Part shown: in pieces, positions 12,299-24,343 of the stretch
How the letters are laid out: the number at the start of each line of letters is the position of its first letter
Numbering within the stretch: position 1 is the stretch's first letter
Assembly (NCBI GenBank): GCA_964036195.1
Contig: OZ038458.1
Location: 16,505,832-16,569,831, forward strand
DNA length: 64,000 nucleotides
Reading direction: 5' to 3'
Origin: Sphaerolaimus hirsutus
Lineage: Eukaryota; Nematoda; Chromadorea; Monhysterida; Sphaerolaimidae
Notes under the pieces: model-generated
Databases searched by the model: none
Told to the model about the DNA's origin: nothing
Seen by the model: only the letters and a program-made list of their open reading frames with translations
Program-made: the position numbers and the translations under genes

Positions 12299-13059
12299 AG
12301 GGTTTCAATGGGATAATTTTTCACCGGGTTATTGACTAAACTGGAAACGTTGCAATCATTGAAAAACGACTCGCTATTAATGACCTGATCGAAACTTCTG
12401 GAACGCCCCAAGTAAAATAAGCAGCGTAGACACAAAGTACGGAATGATGGTTTCGAAAAATCGACAGTGGAAAATATCGGCAAGTGCGGCTGATCGATTT
12501 ATAGATGCATTTGAATGAAAGTGTCTACGAATGTTACGTATAGAAGTGTAAACCGCTAACAACATCAGCTTAATCAGGATGGCACTTGATTTTTTAAGCT
12601 TGCCGCATATTATATTTGGTGTCACGGCGTCCTTTTCTGCACACTATTGGCATATCATGATACTCACACTTTTTGGAAAAAAATATTTTAATTTTTTTGG
12701 TTAAATCAAGCAGCTTAAAAATTCATTTTTCCATCCCTGACCATGTGTATGAAAAATTGTGTAATGAAGCAATAGAACTCCGTAATAGACGATCTTTCTG
12801 TTATTATATTTGCCAACAAACTAAATCAGAATCACACACACGCAGTGTGCTCACTAGAAATGTCCGTAAATACAATAATACTTCACAACTCAAGAAATTT
12901 TGTGTCCTTGTCACTCGAGCAAAATACTATAGGTATATAACTAAATATTATGAATATCTGAGTCATGGAATTCGACTTATAAATACACACAATCACATTG
13001 ACACAATTGAGCAGCACAACGTCGAAAGTGTTTTTCGAAACCTCCAACTATGTGGCCAA
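12299..13059. other. 3' flank of the POU gene
   Basis: Mostly AT-rich, and presumably includes the POU 3' untranslated region, transcribed to the left. A 208-codon plus-strand open frame (12673-13299) runs antisense through the last POU exon. It has no recognisable domain and I treat it as chance. Confidence 0.4.
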
Positions 13060-13176
13060 CTATCTGGCGTATCCCGCGTTGGCCGCATGCGCATGGTACA
13101 TAGACGGGTGCATGAGCTGCTCCAACGGCTGCTGGTGGTAGAAGGCGGCCATTGCTGCCGCCGCGTCGCTGCCGCC
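13060..13176 (-). CDS. POU gene last exon
   Basis: Thirty-eight codons plus stop, Ala/His-rich ([17 protein letters not shown]). The acceptor CACCGCGCAG is inferred because it keeps phase 0 with exon 7; an alternative acceptor slightly upstream would add residues. Confidence 0.75.
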   Translation of the reverse strand, partial: GGSDAAAAMAAFYHQQPLEQLMHPSMYHAHAANAGYAR

Positions 13177-16100
13177 CTGCGCGGTGATCATGATTACAGT
13201 TTGGATGTCGCGATCAAAGTGCATGCTCACGCTCATGTAAATATTTTTTACCTACCTATCTGTGTCATGTATTTCTGGGGCGAATTCAGCAAAAAGTGAA
13301 GTGAAGAGCGAAGCGAAAAGTGAAGTGAAAATTCAAGTGAAATGAGAAGCGAAAAATAAATGATTGAATGGGAAACGATTTTGCATTTGTGTCGGAACTT
13401 TAGAATTGAAAATGCCACCCTATAAAAAAACTATTTGACTTCGCTACTACCTGTAGGTAGTACTGCATTCAAAGCTCACCTGCGCAATCATAGCCGCGGC
13501 GACAGAGTTGGGCGGCAGTCCGATGATCTCGCCGCCCGGCCCGTAGATGGGCTGCATGCGCTTCTCCTTTTGCCGCCGGTTGCAGAACCATACGCGGACG
13601 ACCTCTTTTTCTAGCTGCAGCTCGTGGGCGATCGTGTTGATTTCCTGTGGGGTAAGGGTGATTGTGCACTTCTGTGTATTGATAAATTTTTGTACACTTA
13701 CCGTATTTACTCGAATAATCCCCCCGGGGAGTTATTTTTTCGTCAGACTTTTTGAGGGGGGACTATTCTAGGGGGATTATTCATTAATATTAAACCCAAC
13801 AATTTTATCATTTGCCTAAAGGGGAGGAATTATTCCTGGGGGGGGATTATTTTTTCCTCACTCGTCGAAGAGGGGGAAATTATTCTAGGGAGAATTGTTC
13901 AAGGGGGGAAATATTCAAGTAAATACGGTATGTATTGATGTTTGTGTAATGCTTCATAAAGATAATAATTAATCATAAATGCGACCGCAGTTCAACCAAC
14001 CGCCGCATTGGGTTTCTGGTTGCGCGCGAAGCAGTTCTCCAGCCGCGACTTGACGTGCACCTCGATCGACGTGCGTTTCTTGCGCTTGCGTCCCTGGCCG
14101 GCGATTTTGTCCAGCGCGGCGCTGGTGGCCGACGACGTGCAGTCGGCCTCGTCGAGCCACTTAAGCAGCAGCGGCTTCAGCTTGCACATGTTCTTGAAGC
14201 TGAGCTGCAGCGCCTCGAAGCGGCAGATGGTCGTTTGGGAGAACACGTTGCCGTACAGGGTGCCCAGCGCCAAGCCCACGTCCGCCTGCGTCGTAAATAA
14301 AGTATATTCAATGCCGCGAGTGAAGTGGTCAAAAACCGACGGACAAGCGAATCTAAAGTTTCCCTCAACCCACGGCCAATTCCAAAGTCTGTCAACTGAC
14401 AAGTTCCCGATGCGATAAATACAAATTCAAAGTCTTAAGTGACCCGTAAAATGACAAGATTCATCTTATAAATTTATTTCAAACTGCCTAAAATTCATCA
14501 CTTGCCAAAGCGGGGTTTCGTACCTGAGTGTATCCCAACTTAATCCGCCTTGCTTTGAACTGCTTCGCGAAAGCCTCCAAGTCGTCAGACGTGGTGGGGT
14601 CGTCGTCGCAGGCTCCATTCATGCCCTGGTGCATGTGCCCGGCCATGTGCTCCGCGCCGTCCATGCCGTGCAGCTGCTGCTCGTCGCCGCCGTACTGCAA
14701 CAGACTCTGCAGCATGGACGGCGGCGGCTGCGGCACCGGCTGTACGACCATGCCGTTTGAAGGCGATACAGTCGACTGCGCGCTGTTCGGCGTGCCCTGC
14801 CCGTCGGCTGCGATCGAATTTTGAGGTGGATAAAGGTGGATTTGAAAATGGGTTGAGAGTGGACTCGATCAAATGTTTGGTTTTAGTTGAATCAAATGTT
14901 AAGGTGAATAAAATTGGATTTAGAAAATGGATTGCGTGGTTGGTGTGGGTTCATTTTTTCAGTAACCGGCACTCACCCCTGAGCTGTAGCTGTTGCTGCT
15001 GTTCTAAGCCACCCAATCGGCACTGCAGCGCCGGCTTGGCTTCGAAAGCGGTCCGTCTGTTGTCGTTGCCGTCGCGCGGCGACCGCGAGTGCGGCGAGCA
15101 GCCCGCGTCGCTCTCGCTGTGCGTCGCGTGCATTTCATCGCTGGTCGCCGTGGTCATGTTGTTCTCGCACGCGGCCATGCTCGTGTCGGCGGCCGGATTG
15201 TAAATCTGTTGCGTGAATGCAAATGGTTTAATGGGTAAATGACGTAATGATGAATGATTGCTTTATGATAAATGGTTTAATGCTAAATGATAAATAAAAG
15301 CTCAAATAGATTCCCTGCGAATCTACTCACCGCGGCGTTGACAATGCTGCCGTGTACCTGCTGCGGGTGCTCGTAAGCGGCGGGCCAATAGGTAGCCAGC
15401 TTCAAGTCTGCGCCCACAGCCGCCGCCGCTGCCATTGTCGCTCCGTCGACAGCAAAGTGTCCATGCCCCATGGCGTCGTATCCCATAGCGGCCGGATTCG
15501 GAACAACGGCGTAACCGTGTGCCGTCGACGCCTGATGCTGCAACTGCTGCTGCGCGTGCTGTTCGTGCGTCGCCGCCGCGGCGGCAATTGCAGTTAAAGC
15601 CTGCATCAGTATCAAACATTATTTGGGCCCATGAACTACAAGAATGAATGGCGACGCGAAAGCTGATTGAACCATCCCGTAACTGACCACTTAGACTCAG
15701 CGCACTTGTATAAGAATGACAATATTAATTCACAGAAATGATCAGTCCATGAACTACTGTTTGATCGACAAGATTTCGATCGAGTTTTCAAATTGGAAAC
15801 ATGAAAGCTAGCTTGTGTTGCGCCAAAATGCCGCCACGCGGCCAATGTAAACAGTAACCTGTTGATGTTGCTGCTGCAGCACGTTGTTCTGCTGCTCTTC
15901 TTGCTGTTGGTGGTCCTCTAGCGCGGCCGCATGTTGATGCTGCTGTTGCGCCGCCGCGCCGCTCAACTGCTGGCCGTCGATCGCGAGAGCCTGCTGTGGT
16001 TGATTGTATCCCAGCCAGTGCGCTGTGTCCAGCGGGAACGGCCAGAGATTGGTGCCCGGCCGCGCCCCGTATGAAGCCGTCGGCCACGCAGTGCGTGTAG

Positions 16101-16825
16101 CGGTTCCTTGTGCACCCTGGAATGGAGACTTGTTAATTTCTGGAGCTATGTATGGTTATGAATAATTCCTACAACTACGTGTGATGCTTGCAAGTATAGC
16201 CTACTGAATGCATTCTTAGCATCATTGTGATAGTCTGACATTCAAATCAGCCACCATTGTAACTTAAAGCATTCATGGCGCCTACCCCGTTGCGTAATGC
16301 ATTCCATGAATAATCGCTGTGTTGGCTGATGAATTTTTCATGGCGACTTATCACATGACCAGACGATTCATAATTAAGTGGCACTTGCCGGCGAACCGCA
16401 CTTAAATGGTGCGCACTTTCTTAACAGCACATTCAATACTGTCCAAAGTTTCAAAATAAAGAAGTTGAGGAAGTGAAACTTGCTCTGACCTGATTATGTG
16501 CCGCATAATAATGGTGTATGAGCGCGGCGCCGGTGTGCCGCTGCGCCGCGTGCTCGTGCCACTGTTGCTGCAAGTTGGTCGCCGACGCGGCGGCGAAGTT
16601 GCGCGTGTGCTCTCCATCGTCGGCGTTGAGCTGCGCCGCCGGGTTGCTGGTGATGACCGACTGGTGCAGCGCGTGCGCGCCCTCGTCGCCGTTGGTCTGC
16701 TGAATCACGCCAGTATAGGCCGCGTCGGCGGCGCACTTGTGCTGCTGCTGCAGTCGCGTCTGGTCGCCCACTACTGACTGGTCGTCCAGCGGCGCGCCGC
16801 CGCCGCCGCGCTCGTTGCTGCTCAT
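13060..16825 (-). CDS. POU class 3 homeodomain transcription factor
   Basis: Sequence-specific nuclear transcription factor of the Brn/vvl/ceh-6 class, which typically regulates neural and ectodermal genes through octamer-like sites. Eight exons in transcription order: 16825-16490, 16116-15859, 15600-15331, 15205-14977, 14807-14524, 14285-14001, 13644-13480, 13176-13060. All junctions are GT-AG and in frame, giving about 647 residues. The POU-specific domain spans roughly residues 436-507 ([39 protein letters not shown]). The homeodomain spans about 525-584 ([24 protein letters not shown], with the POU-typical Cys at position 50). The N-terminal half is rich in Gln, Ala and His, like activation regions. 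The homeodomain stretch KSRLE..F..NQKPNA matches nematode ceh-6 better than insect or vertebrate homologues. The start is the first Met of the first exon; an upstream in-frame GTG exists but a stop closely precedes it. Class 3 is firm; the exact start and first exon are less so. Confidence 0.95.
13480..13644 (-). CDS. POU gene exon 7: homeodomain recognition helix
   Basis: Fifty-five codons, acceptor CCCCACAG and donor CAG|GTGAGC. Encodes [20 protein letters not shown] followed by a Gly/Pro-rich tail. Confidence 0.95.
13699..13931. mobile_element. TACCGTATTTACTCGAAT element in a POU intron
   Basis: Inverted ends TACCGTATTTACTCGAAT and ATTCAAGTAAATACGGTA, with internal G-runs preceding TTATT. 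It sits in the 356-bp intron that splits the homeodomain, leaving splice sites untouched. Same family as 2088-2494, 18174-18678 and 57646-58021. Confidence 0.75.
14001..14285 (-). CDS. POU gene exon 6: POU-specific domain and start of homeodomain
   Basis: Ninety-five codons in phase 0 at both ends. Contains [18 protein letters not shown], the linker, and the homeodomain N-terminal arm [11 protein letters not shown]. It ends at NQKPNAA, so an intron splits the homeodomain before [10 protein letters not shown]. Confidence 0.95.
14524..14807 (-). CDS. POU gene exon 5: start of POU-specific domain
   Basis: Acceptor TCGCAG at the right, donor CAG|GTACG at the left. It encodes a Pro/Gln/His-rich segment followed by the first helix of the POU-specific domain, ending at ...KLGYTQ. 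The intron falls exactly between TQ and ADVG. Family members usually have GFTQ; here Phe is replaced by Tyr. Confidence 0.93.
16117..16489 (-). other. POU first intron
   Basis: A 373-bp AT-rich intron between exons 1 and 2, with no repeat termini or additional exon seen. Confidence 0.6.
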
Positions 16826-17639
16826 CAATGCCAATCCGCACCCGCTGGTCGCTTGCAAATTATGCACGGCACTTTGTCGCCGCACCGCTCAACCTGCGCG
16901 ACAAACACCGTGTGTGCTATGCATGCGCTCTCGGCTCAAATGTATGGAAATCTTGGAGCGAATGGAAATGGGCTTGCATGGAGCCGCGCCGGCCGCTAGA
17001 GCCTCCGCTCGGCTAATGCGATTGCGAAATGCGAACGCATGCAACGTCTTCGGCGGCAGCGGGCTAGAATAAATGGCGCCGGCGGCGTGTACCTCAACAA
17101 ATTGCCTCGAGCCACGCTTCAGAAGCCAGCCGGGCGGCCAAACAAAAAGGTTCCCGCTAATGCGGCGCCTAGTATTTACAGCGAAGGCGACACAATCCGC
17201 AGCGCGGCAACAAGGTGCCGTCAATCTACGCAATGACCGCGATGGGAAAGGGACGGCCGCGGCCGCACTGGGGCTGAGTGCTTGACGGCCGTCGCTGGGG
17301 CGGCGCAACTGCGCGCTCATTGGCTGCGTGCGATCGCACTACGCGGGTGGGCGGGGCGAATATTGAGCGCATGGACCGCAGGGCTGCAAGTGTGATGTGT
17401 CGCTGTCAACTGCTCGTGTTTAGATAAACCAGGGGTTTTGGATGATGTTTGTTGACTTGACAGTAATGATGTTTGGTTGATTGGTCAAGAGCAGCTACGG
17501 AATAAATAATTCTAAAATATAAAAAAATTCTTACTTACGTACCTACGTCTTTAAATAAGACATGTAAAAGTACAATGTTTTAGCATGTAGTAAATATTTA
17601 AAGTTACCTATATATTTAGTATAATTCCTGTTTTCCGTT
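16826..17639 (-). promoter_or_regulatory. POU 5' flank, GC-rich
   Basis: Immediately upstream of the POU start on its strand. 16826-17400 is GC-rich and CG-dense, then composition drops sharply to AT-rich. This suggests a CG-rich promoter, but no TATA box or defined initiation site can be assigned. Confidence 0.4.
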
Positions 17640-17790
17640 CCCGTTAGACAATGACAAAATTTTCACCTTCCCGCTTTCTGGCAGCTGGAATGTTTTTACT
17701 TTTCCGATTTCCAGCAGCTGAATTTTTTTACATTTCCGTTTTCCGGCAACTGATTTTTTCTACTTTTCTAACTTCCGTTTTCCGTAAAGC
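17640..17790 (+). repeat. TTCCGTTTTCCGGCAGCTG tandem repeat
   Basis: Four to five imperfect units built on TTTCCGTTTTCCGGCAGCTGA plus a T-run. A second cluster of the same unit lies far away at 33790-33905, inside zinc-finger copy A. Confidence 0.65.
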
Positions 17791-18893
17791 TATTTTTTGG
17801 CATATTGTTTCACGATACAGAGGTTCCGTGTCCATAAATTAAACAGGCACTGGAATTAATTGGATGATGCACCACATCTAGGTGTTATAAACACAAACTT
17901 TTGTGTAAAGATGACGGAAAGCTTTTTCTAATTTACACACAGGTAGTATTAAATATAATGATGACAGTCATATGCAATGTCACTGGAAATGCGTTCTGAA
18001 ACAGGTGATTTTTCAAAAATACCATCAAATATAATCTCTAATATAATCTCTTAATAGAGTCTCTCTGCAATAACCCTTTGAAAACATTTAAATAAAATAT
18101 TATATAGCAACAAAGCAGCTAAATCTATCTAAAAAACACTGGATACCTGTAAGTTTTTTATAATGTTTTCCTACCGTATATCCTCGAATACGTGGAGTTT
18201 TTCATCAGAACTTTTGAGAGGGGAGTTATTCGGGGGGGGGGGTATTTTTTCGTCAGAATATTCAGGAAATTTTCAGGAAATTTCAGGAAAGCAGCGAGAT
18301 AAGATGGATAAAAAATAATTCAAATAAAAAAGAGCAAAACTGTGGAAAAATTACACGAATCAATGAAAATGGTCGATGCACGCAGCTACACACTGCATAC
18401 ATAAGAGCTTACGTGAAACATTCTTTTGTGTTTATCGTCGCACCCCTGCACTACACTTGCATTCGATGAATCAGACCATGGGCCATGGCTCTTTTGGTAT
18501 GTCTGGCTTCATCGAATGCTTTTTTATGTGACATTTGATACATTTATGGCATTGATCAGGGGAGTTCTTTGAGCGGGGAGCTATTTTTACCTCACGCTCA
18601 CAACAAGGGGGACTTATTCGAGGGGGGCTTATTCGAGGGGGGGCTTCGTCGAGGGGGACTTATTCGAGGATATACGGCATATTCAAAAGGATTGTTTCCT
18701 ATGTTTTGGAATGCTGACTGTGAATTACACATGTATGTATATGACAGAATGAGTTTTACATGACCATATTGTAAAATGCGGCGATTCAGTAATTGTGGAA
18801 CAAATCAAATAGAAACTTGATCACGTTTCAATAGATGACCAATAGGGCGACACAACAGAAAATGAGGCTGGTCACTGACCGGCCATTGGTCAC
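17791..18893. other. Intergenic AT-rich DNA with one element
   Basis: At 18174-18678 there is an element with ends TACCGTATATCCTCGAATA and TTATTCGAGGATATACGG and several TTATTCGAGGGGG units. The remainder shows nothing recognisable. Confidence 0.5.
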
Positions 18894-20560
18894 TCAGTCA
18901 TGAGACAGGTGCCGTAATTTGCCGCGAGGCTGTCGCAATTTCGGCATAATTTGCAGCAATTGCATGTAATCACGGCGCGTGGCTGTTGACACTGTTGAGG
19001 CAAATTGTGCGTGGATGAGTGAAAGTAGACGCAGCGCCGATGAAAATGCAAATAATAACACACGCATATTTAGATGAGGCAGTTCATTATTAGGGCTATT
19101 TCCAGCACTCGGTTCGATGGCAATTTCACAAAACTGCGGCAGTTTGTCGACCGGACGCAACAGTGGCTGGGCTCCGAGCAAAATGCCGGCTGCTCGGTTG
19201 CGCAAAGGACGCACGCGGGGCGGCAGGTGTGAATCGACCGCGCCGATCCGATTTGAGGCACAATTGATTTGCTGCCGCCGCGGCACGGCGGCCATTTGCC
19301 CGGCCACACCCCGGGGCCATGATGCATGGGCGCTAATCGCCGTCGAAGGCCGTTCCCTGCCGCCGCTGCAAAATGGTCACGCATCTACTGCGGTGATTGG
19401 GTGCACATGCGCCGACTTTCGTAAATAGTGAGGCGATAGCCCAAATGGCATTGTTATGATTCGATTTTCCGGTCGATGTGAATATCATCCCTCTCGCCGT
19501 GCGCCGCGTGCCTCCGATCGTAAAGTCATTCGAGTTTATAAACTGATTTGTTCATCAATCATTGATGACGCGTGATAATCTCATGGGTGTGAATTGAGGT
19601 GATTAGGGATGAACTTAACAGGTGCAATTATTTGAGTTTTTTGCACGCAACATTTGGTTACGCAACAGCTTTGCCTATGCATAAGTAAGTAGCATTCAAA
19701 TTAGGTATATCTCTATTGGTGCCGTGTTTCAGCCAAAATGATCACATTTTCAATGCATAGATCTTTTAGTGGGATTTGTCCAATTTACGCCAAATTCAAC
19801 AGATCAATCGCGATGATTGAAGCTTGATTTGATCATTTCCATCCGTCAGCAACCGAAACCTTTTGATTTGTTGGCAATTCGATGGCGGCTAGGATCCAAT
19901 TCTACATCGTGTCAAGTGACCAGACAAGCATCAATATTTTGAACAGGAAATGTCTTGCTTTGAGAAGTGTTTGGTAAACAATTGACAAGGGTTTTGACAA
20001 TGGATTTGACATTTGTTTTCTCTGTTTCTTGACTTGCACTTGACAGAGTGTGGAATATGCCTAGTGGATGCCATAAATATAGGATCCCAGCGAGCCTTCA
20101 GTCCCGGCTCATGTCTCAGATTCAACAAGCAGTCAGTGTATTAGAGAACCGCGTCGAGCGCAATTTCAATCGAAAACAAATCGACGCCATTTCGTTTGCA
20201 TTCCATTTCGCAATCGGGGGGTCAATGACGTTGTTCGGCGCGTCGTTCGAGCGGCGCTGCGGCGGCTTTTCGACCGGGCGTCCGTTCGTCTGCGGCTGCG
20301 GCGGCTCGTAAAATTAGCAAGTCATGATTGGAACATTTTTCCGCTGCGCCGCCTATAATAACAACGGCTGCCGGCCGCCTTGCGGTCGCTTTGCATAAGA
20401 CAATTGGGCGGCTAGAAAAAGCTGAATTAGCTCGCGCGTGAATCGGCCGGGTCGTTCAATCAGACGAACGAGCTTGGGATGCCGTGTATCCCCGGATCGG
20501 ATGCACGCAATCTAGAATCCGGCGGCTTACGGTATGGTTGAAAACGAAATGGAGTTAAAT
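18894..20560. other. GC-richer islands upstream of the POU gene
   Basis: Two GC-rich islands (18894-19440 and 20130-20560) in otherwise AT-rich DNA. A POU octamer ATGCAAAT lies at 19046-19053. No exon structure is visible. Possible enhancers, by position and composition only. Confidence 0.3.
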
Positions 20561-21789
20561 ATCTAGTCGGTTTTGTAGAAGATTTATAGTCGTGGAATGG
20601 AGCCATCATTCTAGCTGTCGGCACCTTTGTATTGACATATTATTGGCTTGTTACAAAGTTTTTGCTGTTTCAGGATCGTCTCCCATTGGATCGTCCTGGA
20701 TCGTGAGGTTTCAGTCGTGGTATATAAGCTGCAATTGCAGCTCGATGTAAAATTTCAGAAAAAAGTTTACCAGGAAATTGATTACCTACATAAAAGTACA
20801 TAAATGATTATTAATGAAAATGATACCAACTTTATGTTTCCAACTGATTTTACATTGAAATTTCACTGAAAAATCGAAAACTCTGGAAATGGTGGGCCGT
20901 GCATGTTGAGTTTTAAATATTATTGAGAGATGGATTTGAACTAGATTCACTTTTAAGTAATCAATTTCACAGTATACACTTAAGTTAATTGCAGCTTAAT
21001 AACCCCTGAACATCCTGGACACTCCAGTGCTAAACGAACTGCTAAAAACTTATGCAACAGACTAATAGTACCGATCGAACAAGAAAACGAGTATGAATTT
21101 AGCAGTGCACTGCACCTGGAAAAGTACCTAGGTAATTGGCTCACACACTGATCGTGACTTACCAATACCAGTGAAGCCAAGCGGTTTTACGTTGCAACGG
21201 CGTATACGTTGAGCTTCCATTAGAAATTTCTCCATTTTTTTAAATTTCTTACAGCTAAATTTCAAGAGCGGAATTTGCAGACAACTTCTACTGATATCAG
21301 TGACTGTCGGCGTACCACGGGAAACTTCAGCGTGCGTATAAATAAGTACATAAAACGTATTTCTGTATGAAGCTGGACTTTTCTTCTCCTGCGATCATGC
21401 TAATGCAGTCTTTTGTAGCAAGCCGCTAAGATATGCTGCCGATGAATTGTGCCAATGCCATTTCACGCACTGCTCGATCGAAAATCAATCTATACTCGTC
21501 ACTTTACACCCTTCTCCTGGACGCGTGCCAACGATTTATTAACACGTGCGATTTTCACATGAAGTTGAAAAAAGTTATTTCTGTAATAACGCTATACTAG
21601 TTATACTATATTAGTTCACAACAATGATTTTTGTAATCATTTTATACAAAAATCGCATGCTTTATCATCATTGGCACGCTTCCGACGTGAGACATAAATG
21701 AGTGCGATAGCAGAGTATCATGTTCGCCGAGTATAACTACTATTTAAGATGGCATTTAATCAGATCGGTTTTTAAACTTGAACTTTTGT
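20561..21789. other. Single-copy DNA, no supported gene
   Basis: The minus strand near 21170-21230 reads GFTGIGKS in one frame, which resembles a P-loop, but it lacks the hydrophobic strand expected before it and runs into a perfect GTAAGT donor. I cannot connect it to a gene. Confidence 0.3.
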
Positions 21790-22219
21790 TCAATCATCGC
21801 CAGGTGCGATATCAGCCGTAAGATCACCAGAGCGCAGAAACGAATACGGTATAAAATAAAAAGTGGCCGTTTGCGGCAGGTAAAGCTGAACATGGGCGAA
21901 GTGCGGCCGTTCAACTGAAAGTGCTTTTAACCGTTCCGCTGTATGCAAATAAGCTGGCACATACATTGAAATGGCTGTCATTTTTCTAACAACCTGGCAG
22001 ACACCGTTCATAACACGTATCCGACCGCAGTTTTTCTTTACAGTTTATCGTCAGTTTCTGTTTTAGCGGTTTCTCAAATCGATGAAAAATATTGTAGAGG
22101 AAAAATGTGACGACAACGGGACTTGGTGTAAAAGAAAATAGAGCCAAACATGACATCAAAGTTAAGAAGTTCATTGTTGTTCGGCACCTTTGATCTGCAT
22201 CCTCAATTGGCTGATTCAC
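21790..22219 (-). CDS. Two possible exons of an unrecognised membrane protein
   Basis: Minus-strand open segments at about 22240-22004 and 21956-21790 can be joined by a roughly 55-bp intron: donor CCAG|GTTGTT to acceptor CATACAG, both phase 1. The upstream segment reads GEYFFKGVNQPIEDADQR, then a hydrophobic stretch (MSCLALFSFTPSPVVVTFF). The order N-x-x-x-x-A-D-Q-R before a membrane segment recalls the transmembrane region of ABC subfamily D transporters, but similarity is short and no ATP-binding domain follows, so I do not name it. Further exons were not found. It could be a relic or chance. The POU gene lies downstream on the same strand. Confidence 0.25.
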
Positions 22220-22575
22220 TCCTTTGAAAAAGTATTCACCAGCGCGGCTTTACAATACAATACAACGAAGCGGCAAACGCAGTGGGTGGTCCCCCCCAAA
22301 GCTCGAATACAAATCGAAAAACGGCTTTTGATCTTTTTTTTATAGAAAACGCGTTGAGAGCAAGGTGAATTTACATCAAGGAAGGTGTTACGTTATGCGA
22401 TAAAACTTCGTATTTTCAAACGTTTAATTTTTGTTTCAAAAATATTCTGGTTTTCCACTACAGTTGAGGGTCAACAATTGATGGAACCACAAAATTTCTC
22501 GTTGTTGCCATGGACCAAATTTTATCAGCCACAGAAATGCTTTTAGACATCGACGTTGACACCAGGTGCCAGTTC

Positions 22576-22769
22576 CGCAAATTGAGAAGTGAAGTGAGAA
22601 GTGAATTGAGAAGGAAATTGGCAATGCAAAGTGAAATGGCAAATAAATTGGCAAAAGCAAAGTAAAAAAATAAAAAGTGATTTTCCTTAGCTTTTGCCAA
22701 TTTCCTTCACAATTCACTTCTCATTTCACGTCGAATTTGCCATTTCACTTCTCACTTCTCAATTTGCGG
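22576..22769. repeat. Long hairpin of GAGAAGTGAA units
   Basis: Left arm CCGCAAATTGAGAAGTGAAG pairs with right arm CTTCTCACTTCTCAATTTGCGG. The arms contain repeated AAATTGGCAA and AAGTGAAATGGCAAA. A related GAAGTGAAGAGCGAAGCGAA run occurs at about 13297-13355. Likely a foldback MITE. Confidence 0.7.
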
Positions 22770-23978
22770 ATCTGGCCCAGATAAAAAATATTCCGCCCGC
22801 ATGGCATGGATCGCTTTCACTGCGGTGTTAACCAACTGAACACCGCGTATAATTTCTTACCAACTTTTGTTAAATTCTCATGGTGTTTTTTCATAGCACT
22901 TTTTCAGTGGTAAAATTACGGTTGTGTTATTGTTGTTGTAAAACAGGAAAATTGAAAAAAAATGGAATTAAATCGTTACGCAATCGCAATATTTTGTTTT
23001 ACACAGGTACGATGATAATCTGAATTTTAAGTTGTATTCGTCGGAACACTATAATTATACGAATTAGGTAATCGTATTTACACGTAAGCATTAAGCACAT
23101 GTTACTTGAACATCGGCTAAAATAAGAAACTGGAATCGAAGCATTAAAGGTGCCAAAATATTCATTCGCTGGTTTGATTAACCGTATGAATATATTCCTT
23201 AAAAAACTTTTATCAAAATCTGTTGGTAAATAAAATATTTTGGCCTGATTGTATCAACATAAATATGGCATGAAGTGAACGGTATGGAAATTGGGGATAG
23301 TTGATACGAAAATCTTGCAACGAATGCGCTACTAAAACCGTAACATCAAAATTGTTAATATGCAGTGCGATAGTGATGAAAAAACGACAAAAAATGGCGC
23401 CGAGAGCCGCAAAATAGTCAGTGGTTAGCACTGAAAAATCTATCAGGGATTTTTTTTAGATATCGGAATAAAAATCTTTTACCCAAGATTGTTTTGCGAC
23501 ATTCTATTTTCTGTTTGAGAATTTCAGAGATGTTTTAAAATATGAACAAATATCGAAAATATAATTTAAAAAAATTAAATGTTCTTCCGGTTTGTTTCAT
23601 ACAGATTTTATTTTATTTTCTTATTCGAAAGATTTTTTTTGAGATTACACTTATTTTCCATGCTTTCCACGGCAGCTTCATTTTGAAATGGCACCATGTC
23701 GTGGTACTTTTCCATCACTTTAAGTACATGTACAGTGGCTGTTTGTCGTAATGTCGTAATGGAAAGGACAACTACCGAAAAAAAACACCCAAAAAGACAG
23801 ATGACAAGAAAATTGCAGGTAAAACTAGCACATTTTTAAGTAGAAAAGGTAATTATCGAACCCAAAAACCTAAAACACTGGCAAAATCTAACGCAAAGGT
23901 TTGTGTTGCTCAAGAGTCGCTCCAGAAATTCCGAGAGCAAAATTACTATTTCGACAAGATTTTTTAGGTATGCAAATA
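22770..23978. other. AT-rich DNA with unassigned open segments
   Basis: Minus-strand open frames at 23440-23213 (preceded by ATTTTTCAG, encoding LTTDYFAALGAIFCRFFITI) and about 23770-23610 (VMEKYHDMVPFQNEAAVESM) look protein-like, but I could not join them in phase. An octamer ATGCAAAT lies at 23970-23977. Confidence 0.3.
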
Positions 23979-24221
23979 GGGCCCACACACACTAGTTGAC
24001 ATCGCAAATTCGTGTCAAAATCAATTAATAACAGACATATTATTAAAGGATCACACTTGACAGAAACAATGAAAATTGAGTTTCACGATATAAAATAACC
24101 TATGCTCCATCCATCAAATAAATTTAGGAAAGTTGAAATCACATGAACCAAAATTTTGATGAGTTGACCAAAAACCAGAGTTGACACGAATTTTGATGTC
24201 AACTAGTGTGTGTATGGGCCC
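23979..24221. mobile_element. ACTAGTTGACA-type MITE
   Basis: A 243-bp copy, GGGCCCACACACACTAGTTG to CAACTAGTGTGTGTATGGGCC, just downstream of the tetraspanin gene. Confidence 0.85.
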
Positions 24222-24343
24222 ATACTAAAAAAAACTGTAACATCGACTGTGGAACAAACCAAGCCAACCAAACCGCACACCCCACCTAAACCCATCTCAT
24301 CCATATACACTATACAATCCACCTTGAAATTCAGGACACAATC

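Noticed and set aside
12673-13299. 208-codon plus-strand open frame
   Set aside because: It overlaps the last POU exon on the opposite strand and has no domain or splice context; its second half is just the mirror of the Ala/His-rich coding sequence.
21170-21230. GFTGIGKS, Walker A-like motif on the minus strand
   Set aside because: No hydrophobic strand before it, no Walker B or signature motif nearby, and the Lys-Ser part is a perfect GTAAGT splice donor.
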